Shown here piece by piece: positions 1 to 7,962 of a DNA stretch of 64,000 bases (positions within the stretch are counted from its first letter, which is position 1; each line of letters begins with the position of its first letter). The position numbers and the translations under genes are program-made. This DNA is from Gammaproteobacteria bacterium (lineage in GTDB: Bacteria; Pseudomonadota; Gammaproteobacteria; UBA6429; Thiohalophilaceae), in NCBI GenBank assembly GCA_024275115.1, contig JAJRZT010000078.1, positions 1 through 64,000 of the forward strand, written 5' to 3'. Below the pieces are notes generated by a model that saw only the letters and a program-made list of their open reading frames with translations, made no database searches and was not told where the DNA came from.

Positions 1-2
1 CA

Positions 3-164
3 ACGTTCAACGCGGGGATCGGGTATGGTATTGAAATGGCTCATGAAATCACTCATTGGGTCAAGCTCCTTGGTGGGTTTGGAGATCTGATCCGTGATTT
101 CGTGTTTAGTTCAATTTATAATGATCTTGCCCTGCATATTTATGCCATTAGCACTAATATTTAG
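3..164 (+). CDS. C-terminal end of an unidentified protein (partial)
   Basis: The reading frame is open from the window edge and ends in TAG at 162-164, giving 53 residues that finish in ISTNI. The stretch has a mixed, partly hydrophobic composition (GIGYGIEMAHEITHWVKLL) that looks like real protein, but I do not recognise the family and the start lies outside the window. It could be the previous gene of the defence-like island that follows, or unrelated. A 271-base AT-rich gap separates it from the next gene. Confidence 0.4.
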   Translation, partial: TFNAGIGYGIEMAHEITHWVKLLGGFGDLIRDFVFSSIYNDLALHIYAISTNI

Positions 165-435
165 TTATTAACATGCAATATATCTAATTGATATTATTAA
201 ATATATTAAAGCATATAAATATAATTTAATTATCTATAAAAAATATGTGATTTTTTGGCACTCACACTAGCAGAGTGCTAATTTATATGTTAACTTTACT
301 CAAAATGTATAAAATGGGATCTAAGCACAAGATATGGATGAATTTAGGTAAAAGACTTACTAATTCATCAATATATAGTGGTTTAGGATGACGCAAATTA
401 CGTGACAACATCAAATACTAAGGGAGATAGAGAAA
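165..435. other. AT-rich intergenic region upstream of the defence-like operon
   Basis: Very AT-rich, with no supportable gene. It contains the CIRCE-like inverted repeat at 255-281, then a possible -10-like TATAAA near 308, and ends in a purine-rich leader (AAGGGAGATAGAG) serving the gene at 436. This is the only obvious place for the promoter of the 436-5189 gene group. Confidence 0.5.
255..281 (+). promoter_or_regulatory. CIRCE-like inverted repeat (HrcA operator candidate)
   Basis: The arms TTGGCACTC and GAGTGCTAA are separated by exactly nine bases. The CIRCE consensus is TTAGCACTC-N9-GAGTGCTAA, so 17 of 18 arm bases match, with the consensus spacing. CIRCE is the operator of the heat-shock repressor HrcA and normally precedes groESL or dnaK operons. 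Here it precedes a small protein gene and a defence-like operon, with no chaperone gene in view. The match is seen directly; regulation by HrcA is inference, and an hrcA gene would have to exist elsewhere in the genome. Confidence 0.6.
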
Positions 436-642
436 ATGAGTAAATCCACAAGAAATTCTGGAAAGCCGTGGACAGGGGAAAACATCAAACAGCTAAAGCA
501 GTTAGCTAAACAGAATACGCCAACCAGAGTTATGGGGCTTAAGCTAGGTAGAACAGCTGGTGCCGTTCAATCAAAAGCAAGTCAGGAAGGCATTTCACTA
601 AAGCCTACGAACCAATCTCCATATAATCGAAGAAAGACTTAA
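436..642 (+). CDS. Small basic SANT/Myb-like hypothetical protein
   Basis: 68 residues, rich in Lys, Arg and Ser/Thr. The core runs KPWTGENIKQLKQLAK, then NTPTRVMGLKLGRTAGAVQSKA, the layout of a short helix-turn-helix with a tryptophan, as in SANT/Myb-like or recombinase-type DNA-binding domains. The GRTAGAVQSKA part resembles a recognition helix. AAGGGAGATAGAG precedes the ATG. Small proteins of this type are common as free-standing genes in proteobacteria. The gene lies between the CIRCE-like operator and the MBL gene on the same strand, so it may be the first gene of that operon or its DNA-binding regulator. Function is unproven. Confidence 0.7.
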   Translation: MSKSTRNSGKPWTGENIKQLKQLAKQNTPTRVMGLKLGRTAGAVQSKASQEGISLKPTNQSPYNRRKT

Positions 643-688
643 AGTATCTGCTTCAGCAATTCAAAATACGAGAAAACTAATGTCATAA

Positions 689-1834
689 ATTCATAAGGTC
701 AAATTTTACCCCGTTGGAAATGGGGATTCGAGTCAAATAATACTTTCATCAGGTAAACGAATCCTCCTTGATTATTGTCACCGAGCAAAAAGCAAAGAAG
801 GTGATGAACCTGTAATTGACTTGAAGTCGCAATTACAAGATGAGCTAGACGAGGCTGATAGAAATTACTTTGATGTGGTGGCTTTTACCCATGCTGATAT
901 TGATCATATATGTGGGAGCACTGAATTTTTTGAATTACAGTTTGCTGAGAAGTATCAAGGCGACGACCGAATCAAAATTAAAGAACTTTGGGTGCCGGCA
1001 GCTATGCTGTTAGAAGATGCGACAAACGATCAGCAACAGGATGAATTTGTTATTCTTAGGCAGGAAGCGCGTTATCGTCTTCTTGAAGGTAAAGATATCT
1101 TAGTTTTTTCAAAACCAAAAAAATTAATGGATTGGCTTATTCCAAAGTTAAAAGAAAGAGGTTTATCGGCTACAGCTCGTGATCATCTCTTTATTGATGC
1201 TGGAAGTATTGTTCCTGGATTCTCTCTTGGCACTGATAGTGTTGAGTTCTTTTGCCATTCACCATTTATTAAACATGTTGATGATGGTGATATCGTTCGA
1301 AATGAAGCGACACTTATATTTAATATTCGTTTTCATGCCGAGGGAGAAATTTATGATTATTTGGCTGTGGGCGATACAGAATGGGAAGTACTTGAAGATA
1401 TTGTTGATATAACGCGCTATCACGACAATATGGATAGGCTTGGATGGAATCTTTATAATATCCCTCATCACTGCAGTTATTTAGCATTGAGTGATGAAAA
1501 AGGTAAGAAAGAAACAGAGCCAAAGCCGAAAGTAAAAGAGTTATTACTTGAAGGTAAAAAAGATGCTTATATGGTAAGTAGCAGTAAACCTATTCCTGAC
1601 TGTAAAGATTCGTACGAACAGATTCAACCACCTCACATTCAGGCAAGAAATGCCTATGAGCATTATCTTCGCGAAGTTAGCGGCCGAAAACTTTTGGTCA
1701 CAATGGAAGAGCCTAATGCAAGTCAACCAAAGCCACTTGAGTTTGAGGTTGGTCGGTATGGTGTTACGTATAAACTCTCTAGTACAACGGGTGCTGCAGC
1801 AATTGTTAGCTCTAAACCGCATAGAGCTGGCTGA
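689..1834 (+). CDS. Metallo-beta-lactamase-fold hydrolase of a defence-like operon; start codon problem
   Basis: The metal-binding motif is FTHADIDHICGS (HxDxDH) and further His residues occur at IPHHCSY. Homology-like sequence runs upstream of the first ordinary start (TTG at 821): from 689 the frame reads IHKVKFYPVGNGDSS then QIILSSGKRILLDY, the typical first two strands of a ComEC-type MBL domain. The only ATG for it is at 680, giving ATG-TCA-TAA-ATT, so an in-frame stop is the third codon. Either translation begins at the rare codon ATT (689), or the gene carries a nonsense mutation, or a shorter product starts at 821 without the first strands of the fold. The stop TGA is followed after 2 bases by the next ATG, implying a tight operon. 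MBL proteins accompany E1/E2/JAB genes in several prokaryotic ubiquitin-like loci; the substrate is unknown. Confidence 0.75.
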   Translation: MHKVKFYPVGNGDSSQIILSSGKRILLDYCHRAKSKEGDEPVIDLKSQLQDELDEADRNYFDVVAFTHADIDHICGSTEFFELQFAEKYQGDDRIKIKELWVPAAMLLEDATNDQQQDEFVILRQEARYRLLEGKDILVFSKPKKLMDWLIPKLKERGLSATARDHLFIDAGSIVPGFSLGTDSVEFFCHSPFIKHVDDGDIVRNEATLIFNIRFHAEGEIYDYLAVGDTEWEVLEDIVDITRYHDNMDRLGWNLYNIPHHCSYLALSDEKGKKETEPKPKVKELLLEGKKDAYMVSSSKPIPDCKDSYEQIQPPHIQARNAYEHYLREVSGRKLLVTMEEPNASQPKPLEFEVGRYGVTYKLSSTTGAAAIVSSKPHRAG

Positions 1835-1836
1835 AA

Positions 1837-4101
1837 ATGGCTGAATATTATGAATTTCATGATTTTGATAATATCGAGAATTTGGATGGATTAATAATTT
1901 CAAAAGCTATTTCTCTCGCGAGTGCAGTTAAACAGTATCGTTATACAGATATTATTAATTTATTCCGTATAAATACAGAACAAACAGGTATCGTCGAATA
2001 TATTATTATTGAAATTGAGTGTGATGGTGTACCTCCTAAAAATATTTATGGTATCGAATTTCGTGAACGTCTAGCATTAGTTGTATCAGATGATATTGAT
2101 AGGCTTGTAGATGTGTTCGCACTAAGAAAAGAATTTCCTGTTCTTATTCATCAAAATGATACTCCGCCAGGAACACCTATTAATCTTTGCCTATATTTTG
2201 AATCTTCGGCATCCGTACATAGGCGATGGACACCGAAAAATTTTATTCGAAGAATTAAGTGGTGGCTTGAACAAAGTGCAAAAGGATTGCTTCATCCATC
2301 AGACCAACCAGTCGAACATCTTTTTTTTAAAACTAAATATGAACTTATATTGCCCTTTAATTATGATGAACTTCAAAACAATCATGATAAAAAATTTATG
2401 ATATGTCGCGGTGGAAAAAGAGATGATTTAAATTGTACCTTCTTTGTAGAACAAGATTATGGTAAAGAGGAAACTAATTCTGGCCTGACAGAACTTTTTG
2501 AGCTTAATCTACCAGAGGTCATGCATGGGCACGTTTATAGAGATCCAAATACATTAGGTGGTTTGCAACAGCAGTTAATTGATAAGAATATAGATTTATT
2601 ATCGATTTTATCCGAGATATTTAACAATCGAATTGACGAAAATGGTGTGTCTAAAAGTGTCGACTCTACTTATACAATATTATTATTACACATTCCTATT
2701 CTTAGGGAGGTAGGAGGAATACCTGCAGGGATTACGCATAAGGCCTTTGTTATTGATAAAGGATTTTTAAAACTTGGTCATGAAATTGGTTTACTCATAA
2801 AAGTAGATTCTGTAAGTGATAAATATTATATAGATAGCACAGAAAAGTCGGAAACTGAAGTTGATGCGGTTTGGCATGATGAAAAAATATTTGCAATGGA
2901 AGTGCTAAAAATAAATGATAGCGCTGCTGCAAGGACGCAATCAGGTATCGAAAAAAAAGGTCCAAAAGCTGTGCTAATTGGTGCAGGTTCTCTTGGAAGT
3001 ATAATGCTAGATATGTGGGTGCGTAGTGGTTGGGGAAATTGGTCTGTTATCGATAAAGATTTTATTAAACCTCATAATTTATCACGTCATATTGCCTATT
3101 CTCAACATATAGGTATGTATAAGTCTGATGTTGTAAAACAATTATCAAGTGCAATTACAACGAATGCAGATGCAATAAAATCAATATGTGCTGATGCCTG
3201 TGATTTATCAAACAAAACAATTGCAGATACCTTAAAGGATGCTGAATTGATTGTTGATGTTTCAACTACCTTAGAATATCCGCGGCTTGTAAGCAACCAA
3301 GATACATTACCTCGACATATTTCAACGTTTGTCACTCCAAATGGATTATCATCAGTTTTATTAGTTGAAGATGTAGAACGAAACACAAGGTTACAAACAC
3401 TCGAAGCTCAATACTATAGAGCCCTTATCGTTAATACATGGGGGAAAGAGCATTTTGGTCTTAATCCAAAAACTTTCTGGAGTGGAGCTAGTTGTCGAGA
3501 TTTATCTTTCATAATGGCGTATTCAAAAATTATTAACCATGGGGCTAACTTAGTAGAACAAATTCAAAAACGTTCTCTTAATTCGGAGGCATTTATTGGT
3601 GTTTGGGAACGTAGTCCTGATACTGGTATCGTTAACTTTCACGAAACCCATGTGTGTTCAGAAAGTCAATTCGAACTTGGTGAATATCATGTGTACATTG
3701 ATGATGGTGTAACTGACAAATTAAACAAATTTAGAATTGAAAATTTACCTAATGAAACAGGTGGAATTGTACTTGGGTATTATGATTTTAATGTAGAGGC
3801 AATAGTAGTCGTAGATGTTTTGCCTGCCCCAGTTGATAGCGATTCGAGTAGTTCTTGGTTTGAAAGAGGTACTCAAGGGCAGACGGATGCTGTCAATGAT
3901 GCCGCTAATAGAACAGCTGGTATTGTAGGATATATTGGTGAATGGCATAGTCATCCAGATGGTTGTTCTACCAACCCAAGTAGAGATGATTTGATTCAAC
4001 TAACTGAGCTAGCTATTGCTATGAATGAAGATGGACTACCAAGTGTCATCATCATCGTTGGAGAGGATGATGTTAATGTATTGCAGGGAGTAATCGAATA
4101 G
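1837..4101 (+). CDS. E2-like / E1 (ThiF) / JAB fusion protein
   Basis: 754 residues with three parts. Residues about 1-175 look like a degenerate prokaryotic E2: PVLIHQ.., then INLCLYF with Cys118, then W131 and the DQPVEHLFF stretch. Residues about 370-590 are a ThiF/E1 adenylation domain with GAGSLGS at 382-388, the acidic DKD near 406-408, NLSRH at 414-418 and a candidate catalytic cysteine at Cys553 (SGASCRDLS). Residues about 635-754 are a JAB/JAMM deubiquitinase-like domain with Glu640 (NETGGIVLG) and H704-x-H706, S715, D718. The E1 would activate the C-terminus of a ubiquitin-like or other protein, the E2 part would transfer it, and the JAB part would remove it. CBASS (Cap2/Cap3) and Bil systems use these activities on separate or partly fused proteins. 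No ubiquitin-like gene or CD-NTase is visible. The stop overlaps the next start (TAGTG). Confidence 0.85.
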   Translation: MAEYYEFHDFDNIENLDGLIISKAISLASAVKQYRYTDIINLFRINTEQTGIVEYIIIEIECDGVPPKNIYGIEFRERLALVVSDDIDRLVDVFALRKEFPVLIHQNDTPPGTPINLCLYFESSASVHRRWTPKNFIRRIKWWLEQSAKGLLHPSDQPVEHLFFKTKYELILPFNYDELQNNHDKKFMICRGGKRDDLNCTFFVEQDYGKEETNSGLTELFELNLPEVMHGHVYRDPNTLGGLQQQLIDKNIDLLSILSEIFNNRIDENGVSKSVDSTYTILLLHIPILREVGGIPAGITHKAFVIDKGFLKLGHEIGLLIKVDSVSDKYYIDSTEKSETEVDAVWHDEKIFAMEVLKINDSAAARTQSGIEKKGPKAVLIGAGSLGSIMLDMWVRSGWGNWSVIDKDFIKPHNLSRHIAYSQHIGMYKSDVVKQLSSAITTNADAIKSICADACDLSNKTIADTLKDAELIVDVSTTLEYPRLVSNQDTLPRHISTFVTPNGLSSVLLVEDVERNTRLQTLEAQYYRALIVNTWGKEHFGLNPKTFWSGASCRDLSFIMAYSKIINHGANLVEQIQKRSLNSEAFIGVWERSPDTGIVNFHETHVCSESQFELGEYHVYIDDGVTDKLNKFRIENLPNETGGIVLGYYDFNVEAIVVVDVLPAPVDSDSSSSWFERGTQGQTDAVNDAANRTAGIVGYIGEWHSHPDGCSTNPSRDDLIQLTELAIAMNEDGLPSVIIIVGEDDVNVLQGVIE

Positions 4102-5189
4102 TGAATATTAAAGGTACCCCCTGTATAGCACTCGCTTTATCTGGTGGTGGCATTCGAGCAATGGTATTTCATTTAGGTGTTCTTCGTTTATTAGCTGAAA
4201 GAAATCGATTGGAAAACATAAAGAAAATCTCAACGGTATCAGGTGGTAGCTTGATAATTGGATTAGTCTTTAGTGAGAATAATTTAAATTGGCCATCATC
4301 AAAAATTTTCTTGGAATCTGTTTATCCAGCTTTGCGAAAAAAATTAACTAACGGTAGCTTAATGGTTGGAATTTTTAAACAATTACTTAAACCGTGGAAT
4401 TTAAGATACCTTTTATCTAGAGCTAATCTTCTTGCTATGGAGTTGGAAAAAAATTGGGGGCTAAACCAGCAATTATCCGAGTTACCTTCTCATCCAGAAT
4501 GGTCGATAAATGGGACAACAGCTGAAACTGGTAAACGTTTTCGGTTTAAACGTAAAAATTTAGGTGACTATATGATTGGGTATGCGCCATCAGATAATTA
4601 CCCTTTATCGAATGCATTAGCTGTCTCTGCAGCATTTCCGGGCGGAATAGGACCGTTATCACTACATATAAAAAATATGGAATGGAAAAAGCGACCTGCT
4701 TGGGATGCACCCATAGAATCAGCTAAAAAAGTAGATCCAATGTTTCACCGCATACGTCTATATGATGGTGGTGTTTATGATAATTTAGGTTTGGAGCCTT
4801 TGTTTGATGCAGGTAAATTAGAATCTAAACATGAAGGGGATGTAATCATTGCAGTTGATGCAAGTTCGCCGTTAAAAACCGGTTTTTCATTCTTTTCATT
4901 AAATCCTTGGCGCTTAATGCGAATCTCTGACATTATTTATGATCAAGCACGCTCGTTGAGGGTGCGGACTTTTGTAAATTATTTAAAGAAAGGAAATTGT
5001 CGAGGATCGTATATCTATATAAATACTCCTGTTTCGGAAAATGCTAAATCAGATTCATCCGTTTTAGCTTCAAACTTTCCTACAACTTTGCGGCGAATTA
5101 ATGAAAAAGAGTTTGATTTGTTAGCAGAACATGGTTATCAAGTTACACTGAAAACTGAAGCTGAATTTGGACTTGGGTTTATCGAGTAA
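4101..5189 (+). CDS. Patatin-like phospholipase, probable effector
   Basis: 362 residues. The oxyanion-hole loop is LSGGGIRAMVFHLG (Gly15-17), the nucleophile elbow TVSGGS puts the catalytic Ser at 47, and the catalytic Asp is in YDGGVYDNLG (Asp222), followed by the usual VxDNLG pattern. The VSAAFPGG segment near 175-182 is also typical. The elbow reads T-x-S-x-G rather than G-x-S-x-G. Patatin phospholipases degrade membrane lipids and act as killing effectors in CBASS (CapV) and related systems. Start GTG, overlapping the stop of the E2-E1-JAB gene by one base, so the two are translationally coupled. The role as effector of this operon is inferred from context. Confidence 0.87.
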   Translation: MNIKGTPCIALALSGGGIRAMVFHLGVLRLLAERNRLENIKKISTVSGGSLIIGLVFSENNLNWPSSKIFLESVYPALRKKLTNGSLMVGIFKQLLKPWNLRYLLSRANLLAMELEKNWGLNQQLSELPSHPEWSINGTTAETGKRFRFKRKNLGDYMIGYAPSDNYPLSNALAVSAAFPGGIGPLSLHIKNMEWKKRPAWDAPIESAKKVDPMFHRIRLYDGGVYDNLGLEPLFDAGKLESKHEGDVIIAVDASSPLKTGFSFFSLNPWRLMRISDIIYDQARSLRVRTFVNYLKKGNCRGSYIYINTPVSENAKSDSSVLASNFPTTLRRINEKEFDLLAEHGYQVTLKTEAEFGLGFIE

Positions 5190-5210
5190 AATCAAATATT
5201 ATATAGATTT

Positions 5211-5302
5211 TTCTGGGGACACAATACTTAATTGTTTAGGCATTAAAACGAAAAAGTCGTAAGCAAAGCTGGAGAAGAGTAATAGATGTTGCGTCCCCAG
5301 AA
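5211..5302. repeat. Short inverted-repeat element after the defence operon
   Basis: Ten-base perfect arms TTCTGGGGAC (5211-5220) and GTCCCCAGAA (5293-5302) enclose about 72 bases with no ORF. It looks like a MITE or a remnant of an insertion sequence that closes the defence-like island. Identity with a named family cannot be settled here. Confidence 0.5.
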
Positions 5303-5421
5303 TTAAGCCTGTTTTGCCTGAATAAAAAGCCTAATCCAGCAGAAAATCATGCCTTTGATAGCCATTCCAGCCAAATTTTGACTACACTTTGTAATGAATA
5401 CAATATATTAAGGTATAAAAC

Positions 5422-5640
5422 ATGAAATTTCTGGGATTACTACTCGGGCTGGTTATCTTTGTGGCGGTATTATACCAATCTGTTTTTACACCAGCCATTA
5501 ATCAACCGGTAGCAAGCAAGCCAACTCCCCCTAAAAAACTACCTGCACTGCAAACATTAAAACAGGCACAGCAATTACAACAAAGTATCAACAGCAGGCC
5601 TCAGGAAATGAACTATCAGGACAGAATGAAACAATACTAA
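5422..5640 (+). CDS. Small membrane-anchored hypothetical protein
   Basis: 72 residues. A single N-terminal hydrophobic segment (residues about 3-23, FLGLLLGLVIFVAVLYQSVF) is followed by a Pro/Lys-rich linker (KPTPPKKLPAL) and a Gln-rich stretch that may form a short helix. No lipobox is present, so a type II membrane anchor with a periplasmic tail is likely. I do not recognise the family. AAGGT lies 8 bases before the ATG. It stands alone between the repeat element and the promoter at 5725. Confidence 0.55.
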   Translation: MKFLGLLLGLVIFVAVLYQSVFTPAINQPVASKPTPPKKLPALQTLKQAQQLQQSINSRPQEMNYQDRMKQY

Positions 5641-5724
5641 GTGTAACGTCAAGTAAGATACTGACCGCCCCTACTTAACTCTCCGCCATTAAGTTCTAAA
5701 TCACCTGATAAACTCAATACCTGA

Positions 5725-5761
5725 TGTGACAATTTGTCACATTCCTCCGTAATTTTATAAT
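5725..5761 (+). promoter_or_regulatory. Sigma-70-type promoter overlapped by a palindromic operator
   Basis: A -35-like TTGTCA (5734-5739) and a perfect -10 TATAAT (5756-5761) are 16 bases apart. A perfect palindrome, TGTGACA-ATT-TGTCACA (5725-5741), covers the -35. Its core TGACAA-T-TTGTCA is like the CusR/CopR copper box TGACAANNTTGTCA with one base less in the spacer, and it also resembles a CRP half-site pair with one base too many. It would control the genes at 5803, 6995 and 7272. The sequence is direct; the regulator is not known. Confidence 0.55.
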
Positions 5762-5802
5762 TGCTAATATCATACCCGCGTTTAACATAAATGAGGGATG
5801 TG

Positions 5803-6993
5803 ATGCGAAAAACTATAATCACTAAAAGTACATTTCAAATCATTAACGGGTTACTTTTACTCTTCGCATTCAGTAATGCTTACGCTTACGTAGGAATGTG
5901 TTGTGGCAAATGTGGCGGCAATATGCCAATGAATATCCCGGGAGGCGGCATACCTGAAACAAATGAATATCGTGTTAAATTCAGCCTGATGCAAATGCAC
6001 ATGGAGGGATTACGCAACGGCACTGACAGCATTGATGGGAATAGCTTATTAGGCATGCCGGTTATGATGGGTAACCCAACCGGAAAATTTATGGCCGTGC
6101 CAACATCCATGGATATGAATATGCTAAATATTACAACCGGCTATAGCTTTAGTGATGATTTCTTTGCTGGCTTAATGCTGATGTATAAACAAAATAGCAT
6201 GGCTATGACATTTAACAGTGCCATGCAATCGGCAACAGGACAAGATGGCTTTACCATGAAGTCTGAAGGCCTTGCCGATACAATGCTAATGGCAAAATAC
6301 CGATTATTTGCAGACGATCCGTTAATACCAACTAATCAGGCTTCGTTATTATTTGGCCTGAGCATTCCAACCGGTTCAATCGATGAAAGGAATACCCAAC
6401 ATCCCGTAGCCAGCCGACAAAAAGAACTGCAACCTTATGGTATGCAATTAGGCTCGGGGACTTTTGACCCAACTATTGGTTACTTATATCAGGCATCTCG
6501 CTCACCCTACTGGTGGGGTGTAAATGCAACCTACACCGCCCGCCTTTATGACAATGACCGTAATTACCGCTTAGGCAATGAAACACGTCTGGATTTGTAT
6601 GGTATGTACCAGTTTAAATATAACTGGTTAGCCCAAATTCAGTTAAATCTGCACCATCAAGATGCGATTCGTGGTGAGGCAGATGAAGCCGTTAGCGGAG
6701 CATCCGGCCGTGTAACACAAGGTGATGCCAGTTCACCCTATGCAACCCCTTTGTGGGACACATCTAATTATGGTGGCACGCAGGCCTTTGTCACTTTAGG
6801 CGTGCAATGGCAACCTGCACCACTGCATATTGTTGACTTCAATCTTGGCTTACCCGTATATCGTAATTTGAACGGCCCACAACTGGAACAGGATTACCGT
6901 GTCATGCTGACCTGGTACATTGAAATGCCAACTGAAAAAAGTATCCGCTTTAAATTTAATAACGGCTCTGGTAATAGCAAGTTAGGCTTTTAA
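5803..6993 (+). CDS. Outer-membrane beta-barrel protein (MetA-pathway-like transporter), Met/Cys-rich N-terminus
   Basis: About 396 residues. A signal peptide (GLLLLFAFSNAYA) is followed by MCCGKCGGNMPMNIPGG, a Cys/Met-rich stretch that could bind metal. The rest is Met-rich early on (MQMHMEG, MPVMMGN) and has the alternating aromatic and glycine pattern of a large beta-barrel ending in an aromatic-rich strand, as in the phenol MetA-pathway or alpha-amylase-like outer-membrane families. I chose ATG 5803 over 5791 because GAGGG at 5793-5797 is correctly spaced for 5803. The cytochrome gene follows after one base. Together with cytochrome c and TlpA it suggests an envelope redox or metal-handling operon; the substrate is unknown. 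Confidence 0.65.
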   Translation: MRKTIITKSTFQIINGLLLLFAFSNAYAYVGMCCGKCGGNMPMNIPGGGIPETNEYRVKFSLMQMHMEGLRNGTDSIDGNSLLGMPVMMGNPTGKFMAVPTSMDMNMLNITTGYSFSDDFFAGLMLMYKQNSMAMTFNSAMQSATGQDGFTMKSEGLADTMLMAKYRLFADDPLIPTNQASLLFGLSIPTGSIDERNTQHPVASRQKELQPYGMQLGSGTFDPTIGYLYQASRSPYWWGVNATYTARLYDNDRNYRLGNETRLDLYGMYQFKYNWLAQIQLNLHHQDAIRGEADEAVSGASGRVTQGDASSPYATPLWDTSNYGGTQAFVTLGVQWQPAPLHIVDFNLGLPVYRNLNGPQLEQDYRVMLTWYIEMPTEKSIRFKFNNGSGNSKLGF

Positions 6994-6994
6994 A

Positions 6995-7282
6995 ATGAAA
7001 AAATACTTTAATATCTATCTTGTTAGCCTATCTGTGTTTATCGCATCTTGCAGCGGAATGTCGCCAACCCCAATACCGGCCGCAAATAGTAAGACAGGAA
7101 AAATATACAGCGTACAATGCGGCAGTTGTCATGCTCTGCCTCATCCAAAACGTTTATCCTTTGGAGGATGGAAAAACCTCCTGCCTTTAATGGAACAGAG
7201 AATAAACGAAAGAGGAATGAAAAGATTAAGTGATGCCGATAAAAAACAAATCTTACGCTACCTTGAAATGCATGCCCAATAA
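6995..7282 (+). CDS. Monohaem c-type cytochrome lipoprotein
   Basis: 95 residues. A signal peptide ends in a lipobox-like IASC (VSLSVFIASCSG), so Cys19 is probably lipidated. One haem-binding motif CGSCH follows at residues 47-51, then PHPKRLSFGGW and a C-terminal helix ending in LEMHAQ. A distal Met is available as axial ligand (MEQR, GMKR or LEMH). The gene starts one base after the outer-membrane protein's stop and overlaps the next gene. An electron carrier held to the envelope is the likely role. Confidence 0.75.
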   Translation: MKKYFNIYLVSLSVFIASCSGMSPTPIPAANSKTGKIYSVQCGSCHALPHPKRLSFGGWKNLLPLMEQRINERGMKRLSDADKKQILRYLEMHAQ

Positions 7283-7826
7283 CATATTAAGCCTGATGCA
7301 AAAATTACTTTTTTATTGTTTTATTTTTTTTAGTTTATCAGCTAAAGCTGAAACATCCCCCATATCTCTGGCTGAGCTACCTTTAACGTTCCCCAAAGAA
7401 AGAAAAGTTGCGCCTGATTTTAAATTAGTTTTATTAGATGGCAACTCAATATCACTTTCCAGTTTCAAAGGGAAAGTGGTTTTGCTGAATTTCTGGGCTA
7501 CATTTTGCAGCCCATGCCGTAAAGAAATGCCCGCCCTGGAAACATTATGGAAAAAATATAAAAAACAGGGGCTGGTGGTTATTGCGGTATCAATTGACCG
7601 TAGTGACCAACAACATGTTCAACGATATGTTCAGAATGCTAAATTAAGCTTTCCTGTTGGTATCGACACAAGTAAAAGCATACAGAGAAATTATGAAGTT
7701 AAAGCCTTACCCATAACCTATATTATTGGCCGTGACGGGAAATTTATTGCTAGAGCAATAGGTGAGCGTCACTGGGCCAACAAAACAGGCCTGTCATACT
7801 TTGAAAATTTATTGCAAAATAAATAA
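7272..7826 (+). CDS. TlpA/ResA-like periplasmic thioredoxin
   Basis: About 184 residues from ATG 7272. An N-terminal signal (LLFYCFIFFSLSAKAE) precedes an AhpC/TSA-Redoxin domain (PDFKLVLLDGNSISLSSFKGK, split here as two motifs) with the active site WATFCSPCRKEMPAL and the cis-proline region ALPITYII. This family reduces disulfides in the periplasm, often of apocytochromes c (CcmG/ResA) or of copper-site proteins. The next in-frame upstream ATG (7230) would overlap the cytochrome gene by 53 bases and spoil the signal peptide; 7272 leaves an 11-base overlap. It is the third gene of the operon with the barrel protein and cytochrome c. Confidence 0.8.
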   Translation: MPNNILSLMQKLLFYCFIFFSLSAKAETSPISLAELPLTFPKERKVAPDFKLVLLDGNSISLSSFKGKVVLLNFWATFCSPCRKEMPALETLWKKYKKQGLVVIAVSIDRSDQQHVQRYVQNAKLSFPVGIDTSKSIQRNYEVKALPITYIIGRDGKFIARAIGERHWANKTGLSYFENLLQNK

Positions 7827-7853
7827 ATCAAATTACTGCTACCTTGTTAATGC

Positions 7854-7879
7854 GTCATTACAAACGATAACACGGCAAT
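7854..7879. repeat. Degenerate REP-like sequence
   Basis: Reads GTCATTACAAACGATAA then CACGGCAAT, a decayed match to the GTCATTGCGAGCGATAG-CGCGGCAAT repeat found intact at 39057, 39131 and, inverted, 39185. It lies downstream of both flanking convergent genes. Confidence 0.45.
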
Positions 7880-7962
7880 TTTCTTTACACGGAATACAAC
7901 CCAGCAAGATTACCATGCTACCTGTTTCTATATAATGATCAGCATTTTTTAAAATGCCTGTA

